A stretch of 27,604 nucleotides of DNA, from NCBI GenBank assembly GCA_049642465.1, contig JBAROV010000169.1:1-27604 (forward strand). Direction: 5' to 3'. A program made the translations under genes and the position numbers. Every line of letters starts with the position of its first letter. The stretch's first letter is position 1. The notes under the pieces were generated by a model that was not told the origin of the DNA, did not search any database, and saw only the letters and a list, made by a program, of their open reading frames with translations. This stretch comes from CAWDPQ01 sp049642465. GTDB lineage: Bacteria; Acidobacteriota; Vicinamibacteria; Vicinamibacterales; 2-12-FULL-66-21. Shown here piece by piece: positions 26,569 through 27,604 of this stretch.

Positions 26569-27604
26569 ATGCGCCTGTTCAACACGTTGACGCGTCAGGA
26601 AGAAGAGTTTGCGCCTGCGCGCGACAACACCGTCCGGATGTACACGTGTGGATTGACGGTCTACGCGCGCGGACACATCGGAAACTTTCGGACGTTCGTG
26701 GCGCTCGACGTCCTGCGGCGAGCGTTGAAATATCAGCACGGCTTTCACGTCCATCAGGTGATGAATTTTACCGACGTAGACGATCGCACCATTGCGGAGG
26801 CGCAGAAGGCCGGGGTGGCGCTGCGCGAGTACACGAATCGATTCATCGACCTGTTTCGAAAAGATGCGGCTGGCCTCGGTCTCGAACCTCCGGAAGACAC
26901 ACCGCGCGCGACCGACGAGCCGAACATCGCCGCGATGGGAGAGACGATCAAGGCACTCGAAAAGAATGGCCACACCTACAGGAGCGACGGCTCGATCTAC
27001 TTCAGGATCGCGACCTTTCCGGAGTACGGCAAGCTCGCGCGGCTGGATCATGCCGGCATCAAGAGCGGCGCCCGAATCGATTCGGACAAGTACGACAAGG
27101 AAAACGCGCGCGACTTCGTCCTGTGGAAGGCAACCAAACCCGGTGAGCCCACGTGGGACCCGGGTGTTGGCCCAGGACGTCCAGGCTGGCACATCGAATG
27201 CTCCGCGATGGCCCTGAGGTTGCTCGGTGAACCGCCGATCGATCTGCATGCAGGCGGAGTGGATTTGATCTTCCCCCATCACGAGAACGAGATCGCGCAG
27301 AGCGAAGGCGCAACGGGCCGGCCGTTCGCGCGATTCTGGGTGCACGTCGAACACCTGCTCATCGACGAAGAGGAACGCGGTCCCGAGAAAATGTCGAAGT
27401 CTCTCGGCAACGTTTTCAATCTCCAGGACATCGTCGATCGCGGGTTCCGGCCCTCCACGTTGCGATACCTCTACCTTGGGGTGCACTATCGCAAGCAGCT
27501 GAAGTTTTCCTGGACGGCCATGGCGCAGGCCGAGGAAGCGGTGAAGCGCCTGACCGACTTCTTGCTGCGACTGGACTCACTGCCGAAAACGGCTTCGTCA
27601 TCGG
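26569..27604 (+). CDS. cysS: Cysteinyl-tRNA synthetase (3' end outside window)
   Basis: Charges tRNA-Cys. The first 345 codons are present, uninterrupted to the window end. Features include the start MRLFNTLTRQEEEF and YTCGLTVYARGHIGN with the HIGH-type motif as HIGN and the first zinc Cys. GWHIECSAMALR supplies another zinc Cys, FPHHENEIAQSE the zinc His, and EKMSKSLGN the KMSKS loop. An in-frame GTG at 26524 would add 15 residues, but the ATG matches the family N-terminus. It is the last visible gene of the rightward run. Confidence 0.96.
   Translation, partial: MRLFNTLTRQEEEFAPARDNTVRMYTCGLTVYARGHIGNFRTFVALDVLRRALKYQHGFHVHQVMNFTDVDDRTIAEAQKAGVALREYTNRFIDLFRKDAAGLGLEPPEDTPRATDEPNIAAMGETIKALEKNGHTYRSDGSIYFRIATFPEYGKLARLDHAGIKSGARIDSDKYDKENARDFVLWKATKPGEPTWDPGVGPGRPGWHIECSAMALRLLGEPPIDLHAGGVDLIFPHHENEIAQSEGATGRPFARFWVHVEHLLIDEEERGPEKMSKSLGNVFNLQDIVDRGFRPSTLRYLYLGVHYRKQLKFSWTAMAQAEEAVKRLTDFLLRLDSLPKTASSS

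Noticed and set aside
26022..27146. Long plus-strand frame overlapping ribF, the small gene and cysS
   Set aside because: It runs out of frame through three supported genes and is Arg-rich without motifs.

Overview
The window is high-GC bacterial chromosome, most likely from an uncultivated Acidobacteriota member of Vicinamibacteria type. That placement is an inference from gene content (a PEGA-domain pseudokinase next to carA, BshC, a DUF1844 protein, XdhC) and from the many GTG and TTG starts. A lipoprotein parvulin and a class A penicillin-binding protein fit a Gram-negative envelope. Nearly all of it is ordinary housekeeping coding sequence. No rRNA, tRNA, CRISPR array, transposase or phage gene was seen.

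Left block (minus strand, 278-13236). A heat-shock operon hrcA-grpE-dnaJ-prmA runs leftwards from a TATAAT box and a clear CIRCE operator; dnaK is not in it. To its right a second leftward group holds a parvulin lipoprotein, XdhC and an amidohydrolase of the MTA/SAH-deaminase type. Next come a class A penicillin-binding protein, an ArgH-like lyase with altered active-site motifs, and BshC of bacillithiol synthesis.

Middle block (plus strand, 13368-22665). A membrane protein with a degenerate kinase domain and two PEGA domains overlaps carA by 4 bp. carB follows after an unusually long, repeat-filled gap, and then comEC.

Right block. Between the convergent comEC and mazG lies a small GxxExxY (PD-(D/E)XK-like) gene enclosed by perfect 32-bp inverted repeats made of an octamer, the best candidate here for an undescribed small mobile or accessory unit. 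mazG is divergent from a plus-strand run: DUF1844, MBL-fold hydrolase, ribF, a small unknown gene, and cysS, which is cut by the window end.

The most striking non-coding theme is that many intergenic gaps carry their own short tandem repeat with a 7-9 bp unit. Three of these occur as pairs in opposite orientation: around argH, around the GxxExxY gene, and inside the carA-carB gap. Other gaps hold hairpin elements, and some of these supply stop codons or translation-start regions to neighbouring genes. No gene-free stretch exceeds 300 bases. The longest gaps are 1-277, 7285-7548, 9856-10094, 16520-16786 and 22666-22877, and their contents are described in the feature list.
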